Positions 17,268-25,281 of a stretch of DNA of 64,000 nucleotides are shown here, in pieces. Source of the stretch: JACWAE01 sp963847595 (GTDB lineage: Bacteria; Chloroflexota; Dehalococcoidia; SZUA-161); NCBI GenBank assembly GCA_963847595.1, contig CAWKAJ010000002.1, positions 310,001 to 374,000 of the forward strand, given 5' to 3'. The position numbers and the translations under genes are program-made. The stretch's first letter is position 1. Every line of letters starts with the position of its first letter. The notes beneath the pieces are model-generated. The model was not told the DNA's origin. It saw nothing but the letters and a program-made list of their open reading frames with translations, and made no database searches.

Positions 17268-17960
17268 ATGGCTGACGATATCACTTGTCCCAAGTGCGGC
17301 GGCCTTACGCCTGATGCGCGCTTCTGCAAGCATTGCGGCGAGGCTCTGCACACCTGCTTCTCCTGCGGCGCTAAAATATCGAAAGATGCCCAATTCTGTA
17401 CCGAGTGCGGTATGGACGTGAAGCCGGCGGAGGTAGCCGTCGAAGCTGGCCCCAAAGCATACGCCAGATATGGGCCTAGCCTGATACCCCGGGACATTTT
17501 GATTGAGGGGGAAGAGCCTTTGTTCGAGACGCGGCCGGTGCTCTGGCTGCAGTTGATGCCCCCTATCGTATTCATCATCGTGAGTATAGGCATCCTTGTC
17601 GCCGTTTATTTCCACTTCCATATTGTAGGGATTCTCTATGGCTGCGCTGGATTCTTCCTTTTGGGGGCGCTCTGGGGGCTTCTGTCCTGGTTGGACTGGA
17701 GGCATACCGTCTTTGCTGCCACCAACCGCAGGATACTTCGCGAGACAGGCATCCTGCGCAAGTCCTATGTGGATTGCCCTCTGCGCAGCGTGCAGACTAT
17801 ACACCTGGATGTTTCCCTGTGGGGCAGGATCAATCGTTTTGGCACAGTGCGCATATGCGGAGGCGGGGTAGAAATCGACTGGGAGGCCATAGACGAACCG
17901 AGAGAGGCGCACAAAATACTGAGTGGGATTCTGGAACAATACAGGCGTCAGCCGGGCTGA
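17268..17960 (+). CDS. Zinc-ribbon membrane protein with a bPH2/YdbS-like domain
   Basis: 230 residues. The N-terminus has two zinc ribbons (CPKCGGLTPDARFCKHCG and CFSCGAKISKDAQFCTECG). After a linker come two hydrophobic helices (about residues 88-108 and 112-132), then a bacterial PH-like (YdbS/bPH2) domain: TNRRILRETGILRKSYVDCP, VQTIHLDVSLWGRINRFGTV. It is probably an integral membrane protein with cytoplasmic ends. The frame is open upstream through the repeat array, but MADDITCPKCG is the natural start next to a promoter. Function unknown. Confidence 0.75.
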   Translation: MADDITCPKCGGLTPDARFCKHCGEALHTCFSCGAKISKDAQFCTECGMDVKPAEVAVEAGPKAYARYGPSLIPRDILIEGEEPLFETRPVLWLQLMPPIVFIIVSIGILVAVYFHFHIVGILYGCAGFFLLGALWGLLSWLDWRHTVFAATNRRILRETGILRKSYVDCPLRSVQTIHLDVSLWGRINRFGTVRICGGGVEIDWEAIDEPREAHKILSGILEQYRRQPG

Positions 17961-18025
17961 GCCCGTTATTTAGATAGTCGTAGGCCAGAAACCGAGTTAT
18001 ATCAGTTTCTGGCCCATCGGTCTTC

Positions 18026-18220
18026 CTAGTTGCTTTTTAAGCTCTTGCTCTTCTGCCAGCAGCTCCACCAGTACGCCAGAGCCACCTCTGGCCTCAGCCT
18101 TGCTTCAGCGTCGCATCCCTTACAGGTGAGGATAATGGAATCCAGGGCAAGCTTTACTCCGAAGTTCTCGCAGCCGCACATCCCGCAGCTGATCCGGTCC
18201 GACATTGTGATGTCAGCCAT
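18026..18220 (-). CDS. Small zinc-ribbon protein
   Basis: 64 residues with two knuckles: CGMCGCENFG (residues 12-21) and LTCKGCDAEARL (about 32-43). AAAGGAGG lies about 10 nt before the ATG. The tail WWSCWQKSKSLK is aromatic and basic. It is probably a small metal-binding protein; role unknown. Confidence 0.6.
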   Translation of the reverse strand: MADITMSDRISCGMCGCENFGVKLALDSIILTCKGCDAEARLRPEVALAYWWSCWQKSKSLKSN

Positions 18221-18513
18221 ATTAGCTTCTCCCTCCTTTTATCTTTCTGTTCTCCTCAGCCTCCTGCCCTTCCGCAGTATCTGGCGGCACGGATAGACTT
18301 GGTGGAATTCAGTAGACATTGTGCTTGGGTGGCAGAGGGGGGACAATCCCATTAAGGTACTATTTGATTTAGTACTTTACTCCTAATTCTGCCGAATTGG
18401 GCCAGGCTTGACTCAATCGTAAGCAGACACCCATAACAGGACGCGCAAAGCGGGAGTGACTCTACCACACTTGGGAGGAAATGTCAAGTTTAGTTAGGTC
18501 AATGATAAAGTCG

Positions 18514-18837
18514 CTAGGCTTCAACACTGGCATGATTATTGTTGGATTTTCTGCGGGCTTTCAAGCAGATGTCTAGGTCGAGAGCGTCTGCCACCTTGAA
18601 AAGCGTATTGAGCGTAGTATTGTAATCGCCCTTCTCCAACCTGCATATGGCAGGCTGCTTGGTGCCGATAATCCTGGCAACTTGTGTTTGGCTGAGCTTC
18701 AATTGATTTCTGCGCTTTATCAGACTTCGTATTATGTCATACTTAGGCTTTAGAGCCTCATATTCCTTGCGAATCCCCGGCCTCGCAAGTAATTCCGCCT
18801 CGAAGTCTTCGTATCTTGTAGCTTTCTTGGTCACCAT
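18514..18837 (-). CDS. XRE-type antitoxin (HigA-like)
   Basis: 107 residues. The HTH covers about residues 40-95 (LIKRRNQLKLSQTQVARIIG, PAICRLEKGDYNTTLNTLFK). The N-terminal 38 residues are the extension typical of HigA-type antitoxins that follow RelE/Gp49-type toxins (YEDFEAELLARPGIRKEYEAL). The upstream neighbour on the same strand is such a toxin, 114 nt away, and a promoter with operator-like repeats lies between them. It should bind its own promoter and neutralise the toxin (family knowledge). Confidence 0.85.
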   Translation of the reverse strand: MVTKKATRYEDFEAELLARPGIRKEYEALKPKYDIIRSLIKRRNQLKLSQTQVARIIGTKQPAICRLEKGDYNTTLNTLFKVADALDLDICLKARRKSNNNHASVEA

Positions 18838-18896
18838 TTTATTACCTTCTACATGTGCTAACTATGTACTAACACCGTAATAACCTTGTATGTACT

Positions 18897-18930
18897 ACCT
18901 ACATACCTACCTACATACCTACCTACATAC
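18897..18930. repeat. 12-bp tandem repeats in the antitoxin leader
   Basis: ACCTACATACCT is present as two full and one 10-nt partial copy, immediately downstream (on the minus strand) of the -10 box. It may be a set of operator half-sites or a slippage-prone tract. Confidence 0.7.
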
Positions 18931-18955
18931 TATAACATATATGTTATATTGTCAA
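18927..18955 (-). promoter_or_regulatory. Antitoxin promoter with palindromic operator
   Basis: On the minus strand, TTGACA (complement of 18950-18955) overlaps the toxin stop codon. A 17-nt spacer separates it from TAGTAT (complement of 18927-18932). The spacer holds a perfect 18-bp palindrome, TATAACATATATGTTATA, at 18931-18948, the expected position for an HTH-dimer operator that blocks polymerase. Confidence 0.65.
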
Positions 18956-19299
18956 TACCCCGATTTATAATCATTTATTCTTTGAATTGCCAACAGTTTA
19001 TCGCTCTCTGGCGTTTTGACTTCCTTTTTCAGAATAGCATGTAACAATATGAACCTGTGCCCTGTATAAGCAAAGAAGAATATACGATATATATCTGAGC
19101 CGTGTTTGATTCTGAGCTCTCTCAGACCGGACTTATCTATTTTTCTGACATAGGGCATACCAAGCGTGATATTGAATTGACTCAATAGCTTAAATACATG
19201 CAAGATTTCCGCTATTGCTCCATCGGGTTGCCCCAAAATGAAGTCTTTTACAGGCTCATCTCCCTGTTTGTCCTGATAAAAAACAACCTGCCAATTCAT
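18952..19299 (-). CDS. RelE/HigB (phage Gp49-like) toxin
   Basis: 115 residues, Gp49/HigB-type toxin: VVFYQDKQGDEPVKDFI, LPYVRK-like region (GMPYVRKIDKSGLRELRIKH) and IYRIFFFAYTGHRFILLHAI, the standard core strands of the fold. Family members are ribosome-dependent mRNA endonucleases. There is no ribosome site; TATAAT (complement of 19307-19312) ends 7 nt before the ATG, so the message is probably leaderless. The antitoxin follows. Confidence 0.85.
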   Translation of the reverse strand: MNWQVVFYQDKQGDEPVKDFILGQPDGAIAEILHVFKLLSQFNITLGMPYVRKIDKSGLRELRIKHGSDIYRIFFFAYTGHRFILLHAILKKEVKTPESDKLLAIQRINDYKSGY

Positions 19300-19498
19300 G
19301 CCAACAATTATAACATGCGTTTAGCTAATGTAGGATGGCAGATGTATCAGCGAAAGTCTTGGAAAAGTCTCTTGACATGGCCGAACAGATGTGCTAGTCT
19401 GCTTTCAATATGAGATGATAATGTCAGATACTTCAAAGAATGGATACCGGCGAAGGTTAAGAGCGTGTTCAAGGTGATCAGCGTATCTTAGCGAGAGA

Positions 19499-19825
19499 AT
19501 GAATGAACGACATGAGCTTTATATGCAACGACTGAAACGTGCAGCAGGTCGATTAGCAACACGTTGGCGACTAACTATTCTTCTTTTGGTTGTGATTGTC
19601 GTCATAGCCTCGATATGGATTCTCAAGGCACATGCGCCAGAAGCAGTCATTTTAGCCCTCACACTTTTGGGTAGTACAACTATAGCTATAGTTCAATGGG
19701 ACTCTCTGAGCGAAGCTCAGAAGATAAAGTATAGATTGCCGATGATTTTGGGAGTATTATGCATAGCTTTCGCTATCATCTACGGCATCAATGCATTGAG
19801 AATAGCGGCAACTCCGTCACCGTGA
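19499..19825 (+). CDS. Membrane protein, three helices
   Basis: 108 residues with a basic N-terminus (RLKRAAGRLATRWR) and three hydrophobic helices (about 24-42, 48-65, 80-100). The family is not recognised. No good ribosome site precedes the ATG. It is followed at 74 nt by another small membrane protein, and the two may form an operon. Confidence 0.55.
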   Translation: MNERHELYMQRLKRAAGRLATRWRLTILLLVVIVVIASIWILKAHAPEAVILALTLLGSTTIAIVQWDSLSEAQKIKYRLPMILGVLCIAFAIIYGINALRIAATPSP

Positions 19826-19899
19826 TTCTTGAAAAATATCTTCTTCGTTCAATCGAAGCTAAAGGCGTAGCTTCAAAGGTTAAGAAGAGGTCGTGAAGT

Positions 19900-20226
19900 T
19901 TGGACTTGTTCATTGTGGGTGTATTTGAGGCAATAATAGCAACGCTTCTTGGGTTCTTTCTTGGTAAGAAGCTAGTTGATGCGCTCTCTGCTATAAGCAC
20001 TTCGGCTATAATTCTGCCTTTGGCGTTAATTATTATCGGGAGCACTATAAAAATGATGAACGCTCCGCCGGAAACTGTGGCAACTGTTGGCAACGCTGCG
20101 GTCACGAACATCTGGGCTTATATTACCGGTCAACTTCCTGGCATTTTTGCGTCCGACCTTTGTGGCGCTGTTGTTGGTGCGGTAGTAGGGGTCTTTGCCG
20201 CACGGAAGAGCAATAGTTGGAATTAA
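19900..20226 (+). CDS. Small membrane protein, unknown
   Basis: 108 residues from a TTG (19900), with AAGAGG about 10 nt upstream. The helices are LFIVGVFEAIIATLLGFFLG, AIILPLALIIIG and GAVVGAVVGVFAA (glycine-zipper-like). No family is recognised. The C-terminus is short and basic. Confidence 0.5.
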   Translation: MDLFIVGVFEAIIATLLGFFLGKKLVDALSAISTSAIILPLALIIIGSTIKMMNAPPETVATVGNAAVTNIWAYITGQLPGIFASDLCGAVVGAVVGVFAARKSNSWN

Positions 20227-20234
20227 ATAAAAAG

Positions 20235-20307
20235 TACCCTGGATAGGACTCGAACCTATAACCCGCTGATTAAGAGTCAGCCGCTCTGCCAGTTGAGCTA
20301 CCAGGGC
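20235..20307 (-). tRNA. tRNA-Lys (anticodon CTT)
   Basis: On the minus strand: acceptor GCCCTGG/CCAGGGT with a G-U first pair, D arm AGCTCAACTGGCAGAGC, anticodon loop with CTT (GACTCTTAATC), T arm TATAGGTTCGAGTCCTATC, discriminator A. CCA is not encoded. Confidence 0.92.
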
Positions 20308-20383
20308 ACGCTCATCAACAGCGTATTATTCTACCATCTGCACTGATTGGAAGCAAGTAGAATCAGAGGTAAATCGTCTATAG

Positions 20384-21133
20384 CTAACTCATACCGTCCA
20401 GGAAAGCCTTGACGTTCTTGCCTAGAACACTGTGGTTGTAGCCGCCCTCCAGCACGCCGTACCGCCTCCCCTGGCAGGCCTTTAGCGAGAACTCCTTGAC
20501 CAGCTTCCCGATGGTCTGATAGTCCTCAGCGGTGAGCAGTCCTCCCCAGTCCTCCACCCCGCGGTCGAACCCGGCCGAGACTGCGATTATGTCCCCCTTC
20601 TGCTTGTCTAAAAACCGGGCGATACCATCCACAAACTCCTGCCTGCTCCTGTCCTCCGGGTGGTGATACACCACCTCAGGCACCCTGCTGAAGGTATTGT
20701 CCGTGCCATCGCCGAAATGCAGGTCGAAGTCCAGTATCACCGCCCTGTTTATCTTTTTCTCCGCTCTGAGCCTGGCTATGGAGATGGCCATGTTGTTGAA
20801 GAAGCAGAAACCCCAGCAGGAATCCGGGCTGGCATGATGCCCCGGCGGCCGTATCAGCCCGAAGGCAGGCTCTCCACTCATCGCCAGTTCAGCCGACTTG
20901 ATAGCTCCCCCTGCAGCCAGCAGAGCGACCTCGTACGCCTGACTCATCCTCTGAATATCTGCGACGTGCCACTCGGTATGTACCAGCTTAATATCCTCGA
21001 TGGACGCCGGCTCCGGCGTGACCAACTCATAATGCGGCGAGACTTCTTTCAGTATGCTTTCAATGCGCCCCGCCTGGGCAGCGGGATCGCCGGCATAGAC
21101 CTCCAGATACCTTGGGTGATACACGACCTTCAT
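20384..21133 (-). CDS. Histone-deacetylase-family hydrolase
   Basis: 249 residues with the class I/II deacetylase fold: RPPGHHA, WGFCFFNNMA, the metal-binding DFDLHFGDGT, SAGFDRG and LEGGYN. The two His, the Asp/His ligands and the late Asp are all present. It is shorter than typical AcuC/HDAC proteins (about 340-375), because loops around the pocket are reduced. In bacteria such enzymes deacetylate proteins, polyamines or acetoin-linked acetyl-CoA synthetase. It is the last gene of a packed operon and starts 2 nt after the macrodomain gene, which suggests linked acyl/ADP-ribose chemistry (inference). Confidence 0.88.
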   Translation of the reverse strand: MKVVYHPRYLEVYAGDPAAQAGRIESILKEVSPHYELVTPEPASIEDIKLVHTEWHVADIQRMSQAYEVALLAAGGAIKSAELAMSGEPAFGLIRPPGHHASPDSCWGFCFFNNMAISIARLRAEKKINRAVILDFDLHFGDGTDNTFSRVPEVVYHHPEDRSRQEFVDGIARFLDKQKGDIIAVSAGFDRGVEDWGGLLTAEDYQTIGKLVKEFSLKACQGRRYGVLEGGYNHSVLGKNVKAFLDGMS

Positions 21134-21135
21134 CT

Positions 21136-21693
21136 TCAGTCTTCGGCCTTCGGCATCAGCTCCCGAAGCGTATCGGCATAGACCTGGAAGCTGTAATCAT
21201 CGAACAGAACGAATGCCACTTCTTTCAAAGAGCTGTTCTGCTCTGCGAAATCCATGGCAGTCTCCAGGGCTATCCTGGCCGCAGCCTCCAGGGGATAGCC
21301 ATAGGCCCCCGTGCTTATGGCAGGGAAAGATATGCTCTTCAGTCCTTTTTCGGCTGCCAGCTTCAGGCTCTCCCTGTGCGCGCTGGCCAGCGTTTCCGCC
21401 TCTCCACTCCTGCCGCCATGCCACACCGGGCCCACAGTATGGATGACGTACTTAGCCTTGAGCCTGCCCCCTGTGGTGATAACCGCCTGGCCTGCAGGCA
21501 GGCGCCCTATCTTGTCCCTGATTCTGCGGCATTCCTCCATTATGGCCGGCCCGCCGGCGTGGTGTATCGCGCCATCCACGCCCCCGCCACCCATCAGCCC
21601 GGAGTTGGCGGCATTGACAATAGCATCGGTGGCCTGCTGGGTGATGTCGCCCTGAATCAAAACGAGCCTGGTCTTATTTACCACAAGCTCCAT
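21136..21693 (-). CDS. Macrodomain protein (ADP-ribose/OAADPr hydrolase type)
   Basis: 185 residues of a single macrodomain similar to the YmdB/MacroD group: GDITQQATDAIVNAANSGLM, GGGGVDGAIHHAGGP, the AVITTGGRLKAKYVIHTVGP strand, and SFPAISTGAYGYPLEAAARI near the phosphate loop. Such proteins hydrolyse O-acetyl-ADP-ribose or remove mono-ADP-ribose. It lies between an unknown protein (2-nt gap) and the deacetylase (2-nt gap). Confidence 0.9.
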   Translation of the reverse strand: MELVVNKTRLVLIQGDITQQATDAIVNAANSGLMGGGGVDGAIHHAGGPAIMEECRRIRDKIGRLPAGQAVITTGGRLKAKYVIHTVGPVWHGGRSGEAETLASAHRESLKLAAEKGLKSISFPAISTGAYGYPLEAAARIALETAMDFAEQNSSLKEVAFVLFDDYSFQVYADTLRELMPKAED

Positions 21694-21695
21694 AC

Positions 21696-22340
21696 TTACT
21701 TCTCGGGGCCCTCGCCCGCCTCTTTCTCAGCTTCGACTTCCTTAGTTCTGAGCCAGCGCTTGATCTCATCCAGTCCCGGCGGTGATACGTAGAACACCTC
21801 TATATCCGCAGGGAACTGCACCTGATGCCCTTCCCTCATCAGCAGTATCCCCACCTCGCTCTCCTTCAAGGTATCGTCTATCATCTTCGCTATGTGCTCG
21901 TTCCTCTTCTTCTGGGCCTCGATATATGACTGGTATACCTTGTCGAATACCTTCGCGTTCTGCAGGCCCACCGCCAGGCATCTCGTCCAGTCCATTGACT
22001 CCGTGAGCAGGTCGGCATCCTCCAGCGCCTCAAGCTCAGCCCCTTTGTCCAGCCTGGCTTTGATTATTCCGTAGCTTGTGCTGTTCAGCTCCTCGATAAT
22101 CTTGCTCCCCTCCTCACCACCTACAGGCACCAGCTCGTGATACACCTTCTTTGCGATGCCCAGTTTCAGCTCCAGGCTGGTCAGTTGCACCTCTACCTGG
22201 TCCCAGTACCTGAACACTTTCTCGAAAAGCTCGCCCTGGATCTCCCTGGGAGTGAAGAGAAGGGGTACGAAGAACAGCTTCCTGGCAGCCTTGTATTCCT
22301 CAACCGCAGGTTTCTCTATTTTGCCCAGCTCTTGCGACAT
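21696..22340 (-). CDS. Unknown helical protein of the deacetylase/macrodomain operon
   Basis: 214 residues, mainly helical and acidic, with no signal peptide. Visible stretches: FFVPLLFTPREIQGELFEKV, EVQLTSLELKLGIAKKVYHE, ESMDWTRCLAVGLQNAKVFD and IEVFYVSPPGLDEIKRWLRT. GAGGTG lies 5 nt before the ATG. I do not recognise the family. The 71-nt gap ahead of it contains a 10-bp hairpin (22358-22379). Confidence 0.65.
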   Translation of the reverse strand: MSQELGKIEKPAVEEYKAARKLFFVPLLFTPREIQGELFEKVFRYWDQVEVQLTSLELKLGIAKKVYHELVPVGGEEGSKIIEELNSTSYGIIKARLDKGAELEALEDADLLTESMDWTRCLAVGLQNAKVFDKVYQSYIEAQKKRNEHIAKMIDDTLKESEVGILLMREGHQVQFPADIEVFYVSPPGLDEIKRWLRTKEVEAEKEAGEGPEK

Positions 22341-22357
22341 AATTCACCTCATGGGTA

Positions 22358-22379
22358 GTCTGGAGCATCTGCTCCAGAC
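22358..22379. repeat. Short hairpin repeat (GTCTGGAGCA type)
   Basis: Perfect 10-bp arms with a 2-nt loop. A sister hairpin (GCCTGGAGC...GCTCCAGGC) lies at 39187-39208 in front of the displaced leuC start. It is a small dispersed palindrome. Confidence 0.6.
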
Positions 22380-22411
22380 ATGGTGCGGGGAGTGCTCCAC
22401 CCTACCCAAAA

Positions 22412-22744
22412 TCACCAGAAGTCGATATTGCTGATATTCTCAGCCGCCTTGATGGTCTTACCTATCTCGCGCCTCGTTGCCTCATTTTCGATAGGCTCCA
22501 CTTCGGATATGGGCAGCCCCGCTTTATTCTTCTTCGTTTTCCACTTGGCTATAAACCCGGGCACAACCGCATACCCGCAGGTCCCTCCGCCGCCGCAGCA
22601 GGAGGAGTCCAGCGTAGTAGTCCCCATGACATAGAGCACTTCCTTGCCGTTATACTTCAGTCGCTCCTCCTTGCAGGGGATGTAGAACCCCGACAGACCC
22701 CTCACCTCTTCATTCAATGGCAGATGCGTATACTCCTGTTTCAT
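22412..22744 (-). CDS. Unknown protein with a CCGGGGTC motif
   Basis: 110 residues. A Cys/Gly loop, SSCCGGGGTCGYAVVPGFI (residues about 47-65), may bind metal or a cluster. The rest is polar, ending in IGKTIKAAENISNIDFW. Its ATG overlaps the stop of the 44-aa gene upstream (ATGA), so the two are translationally coupled. The family is not recognised. Confidence 0.6.
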   Translation of the reverse strand: MKQEYTHLPLNEEVRGLSGFYIPCKEERLKYNGKEVLYVMGTTTLDSSCCGGGGTCGYAVVPGFIAKWKTKKNKAGLPISEVEPIENEATRREIGKTIKAAENISNIDFW

Positions 22745-22875
22745 TTCGTCTCCCTCCCCTCAAAGCGCTTCGGTTTGGACACCTTGGGCTTGTCCTTCCC
22801 GGCTTTAGTTTGCTTCTTGTTGGCAAAGCCCTTCATACGGAACCAGGACGGCGTGCGATAACCTTTTACGCTCAT
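22741..22875 (-). CDS. 44-residue basic protein
   Basis: An ATG at 22873-22875 overlaps the stop of the MaoC-type gene (ATGA), and its own stop overlaps the start of the next gene (ATGA). The product, MSVKGYRTPSWFRMKGFANK followed by a Lys-rich tail ending RFEGRETK, is very basic. The double 4-base overlap is the main evidence that it is translated. The aromatic N-terminus and Lys-rich tail suggest binding to an acidic partner or nucleic acid (inference). Confidence 0.6.
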   Translation of the reverse strand: MSVKGYRTPSWFRMKGFANKKQTKAGKDKPKVSKPKRFEGRETK

Positions 22876-23876
22876 TTCTTCCTTCGCGGCAGCATAGCCG
22901 TTGACTGCCCCAGAGTTACCCTGCGCCCTTTTTGATTCTGTGCCCAGCTTTCAATCTCTACCAGACCTTCCCCATCCTTGATATATTTGTCTGCCACCTT
23001 GCCCTGGAAGGTCATGGTATCGCCCGGGAAAACGTTCCCCCTCATCTCAGCGTAATGCCTCCTCAGCATGCCCTCGCCGCCGATCCAGTTGGTGACTAGC
23101 TGCGCCAGGAACGCTGCGTTGTGCGGGCCGTGCGCTATGACATTAGGCAGCCCCAGCATCTGGTTGGCGAACTGCTGGTCGTAGTGATGCGGCCCGTAAT
23201 CGTTGACCGCCGCCCCCCATTTCAGTATGGTCACCATGCTGATAGGTTTCACCATTGCCGGCAGCGCAGCGCCGACCTCGATATCCTCGAAATATATCTG
23301 CTTCTTGCCCGGAGGTTCCAGCTTCACCTCCTCCGGTGGCGGAGGGGGTTCTGCCGCCTTTGACGATGAGGACAAGCCCTCGATGGAAACCATGGCCTCG
23401 CTGGTTATCCCTGCCAGCTCGTTGCGCTGGTTGCGGTGCTCATTCTCCATGCGAACGAACACCATCCTGCCCGATTTCCCCTCCCTTTCGTATACGTCGC
23501 CGATCTTGGCCGTGCTCGTTATCAGGTCTCCCGGCCTCAAGGGGACAAAGAACTGGAACTCATAGAAAGCCTGGAACATCTTTGGGAAAGGAAGCTCAAA
23601 CGGCATAATCGTGGCCATATGAGACAGGTCAGGGCGCTGTCTGAAGGCGCGGTTTGCCGGGTCGAATACGTGGAGGAAAGCCGGCGGCGCGATGATACCT
23701 CCCCAGCGCGTCTTCTTCGCATATTTCTCGTCCTGCCACAGCGGGTTCTCGTCCGTGGTTGCTTCGATGAATCGGTTAATAGCCCACAGCGACACCTCGT
23801 CAGGCGGAAAATCCTCAAACAGCTTGGCGCCGATGGACTTCTTCATCTCAGGGGTAACCGCCGGCTTACTCGCCAT
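22872..23876 (-). CDS. Two-domain MaoC/hot-dog protein
   Basis: 334 residues. Residues about 20-165 form an N-terminal hot-dog domain of the FAS1-dehydratase-like type (WAINRFIEATTDENPLWQDE, GIIAPPAFLHVFDP). Residues about 195-330 form a MaoC domain (YFEDIEVGAALP, VNDYGPHHYDQQFANQMLG, NVIAHGPHNAAFLAQLVTNW). The two are joined by a Ser/Pro/Glu linker. Related proteins hydrate enoyl-CoA or enoyl thioesters. In the MaoC half, the Asn-Asp-...-His pattern of the hydratase site is visible. It is the first gene of the operon, preceded by GAGGATATACGAT. Confidence 0.8.
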   Translation of the reverse strand: MASKPAVTPEMKKSIGAKLFEDFPPDEVSLWAINRFIEATTDENPLWQDEKYAKKTRWGGIIAPPAFLHVFDPANRAFRQRPDLSHMATIMPFELPFPKMFQAFYEFQFFVPLRPGDLITSTAKIGDVYEREGKSGRMVFVRMENEHRNQRNELAGITSEAMVSIEGLSSSSKAAEPPPPPEEVKLEPPGKKQIYFEDIEVGAALPAMVKPISMVTILKWGAAVNDYGPHHYDQQFANQMLGLPNVIAHGPHNAAFLAQLVTNWIGGEGMLRRHYAEMRGNVFPGDTMTFQGKVADKYIKDGEGLVEIESWAQNQKGRRVTLGQSTAMLPRRKK

Positions 23877-24236
23877 ATCGTATATCCTCTATATTTTGGA
23901 TTCTCCTTTATTGTGCCATCTGGCGTTGTGATGTGTCAAATACATAAATTTTGTAAAGGGGGATTTTTTTGTAGGGGCTCAAAATTTTGAACCCCTACTC
24001 ATGTATACACGCCTTCCTTTTGTCATTGCCAACGAATACGCTTATTAGTGTCATGTAGGGGCGACCCGCTGGGTCGCCTGCGGAGGGGCAGTCCGTCATA
24101 GGCGGATGCCAGGGGTTTGGTGGTGTCCCCCAATTTCTTCTTCTCCCCCCATCCTTCCAAAGGAAGGAGAGGGAGTCAGAGGGGGTTGATGGATCTCTGT
24201 AGCCGCGTTCAACCGAACGCCCTTCCCAAGAGCTAC
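23877..24236. other. Gene-free stretch with a palindrome and a hairpin repeat
   Basis: Contains a 28-bp near-perfect palindrome at 23971-23998 (one mismatch, GTAGGGGCTCAAAA arm) and a diverged copy of the triple-hairpin repeat at about 24084-24190. No gene is seen. Confidence 0.6.
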
Positions 24237-25145
24237 CTACGGCGGGCAGTGAGCGCAGGTGGACATGAAGAGGCTGGTGCTCAAATAGCGGTCTCCGCGG
24301 TCGGGCAGCAACACCACCACCGTGCCCGATTTCATACCTTTGGCAAACTTAAGAGCCCCCGCCACCGCCGCCCCGCTCGACATCCCCACAAACAGGCCCT
24401 CTTTGGTGGCCAGCAGCCTGGTGGTCTCAAACGCCTCGTCATCCGTGACAGTTATCTCGTCATCCAGTGCAGACGACTTGAAAATGCGCGGCACAATAGA
24501 TTCATGCAGGTTCTTCAGGCCCTGTATGCTGTGGTTCTCGGTAGGCTCCACGCCAATGATTTTCACCGCAGGCTTGTGCTCTTTGAAATACTTCGAGACG
24601 CCCATCAGCGTTCCGGTCGTGCCCATGCCCGCCACGAAGGCATCCACTTCTCCCTTGGTCTGCTTGAATATCTCCGGGCCTGTGGTCTCGTAATGGGCCA
24701 CCACGTTGTTCTCGTTGTCGAACTGATTGGGCATAAAATACTGGTCAGGGCTCTCCTTGAGTATCTGGTGTGCGCGTATGATAGCGCCGTCGGTAGAACG
24801 GTTCCCCGCCGTGAGCTCGATCTCAGCGCCGAAAGCCTCGATGGTGCGCCGTCTCTCCACGCTGACGCACTCGGGCATGGCCAGCTTCACCTTGTAGCCC
24901 AGAGCTGCCCCGATCATTGCCAGAGCTATCCCGGTATTGCCCGACGTGGGCTCGAGAATGGTCTTGCCAGGGACCAGCTTGCCCGACTCGATGGCTTTCT
25001 TGACCATGTACAAGGCAGGACGGTCTTTGACCGAGCCGCCCGGATTACTGCCCTCTAGCTTGGCCATCAACCTGACCTTGTGCTTCGAATTCAGGTTCTT
25101 CAGTTCTACGAGGGGCGTATTCCCAATAGAATCAATAACGCTCAT
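24237..25145 (-). CDS. cysK: Cysteine synthase (O-acetylserine sulfhydrylase family)
   Basis: 302 residues, the usual length. The pyridoxal-phosphate lysine lies in GSNPGGSVKDRPA (about residue 41). The substrate loop TSGNTG and the phosphate-binding GMGTTGT are both clear. GVEPTENHSIQGL and VGMSSGAAVAGALK match the C-terminal half. It should make L-cysteine from O-acetylserine (or a phospho-/succinyl-activated homologue) and sulfide. It ends in CAHCPP. No serine acetyltransferase is adjacent, so the exact donor is uncertain. Confidence 0.9.
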   Translation of the reverse strand: MSVIDSIGNTPLVELKNLNSKHKVRLMAKLEGSNPGGSVKDRPALYMVKKAIESGKLVPGKTILEPTSGNTGIALAMIGAALGYKVKLAMPECVSVERRRTIEAFGAEIELTAGNRSTDGAIIRAHQILKESPDQYFMPNQFDNENNVVAHYETTGPEIFKQTKGEVDAFVAGMGTTGTLMGVSKYFKEHKPAVKIIGVEPTENHSIQGLKNLHESIVPRIFKSSALDDEITVTDDEAFETTRLLATKEGLFVGMSSGAAVAGALKFAKGMKSGTVVVLLPDRGDRYLSTSLFMSTCAHCPP

Positions 25146-25281
25146 CTGTAATCTCTACGGCCTCCAAATTCAGGAGATAATCGAACTGCCATCGAAAACA
25201 TTATATCATCTGGTGCACCTCGTGTCATTTTGTCCATGCTATAATAAACGCAACTTTGTCCCTTTTACTCTGAGAGGTACT

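Noticed and set aside
18897..18930. CRISPR-like short tandem repeat
   Set aside because: The period is 12 bp without spacers; it fits an operator or slippage tract. No CRISPR array or cas gene is seen anywhere in the window.
24937..25281. Long N-terminal extension of the glycosyltransferase
   Set aside because: It is antisense to the start of cysK, and the GT2 fold begins at the GTG at 25282.
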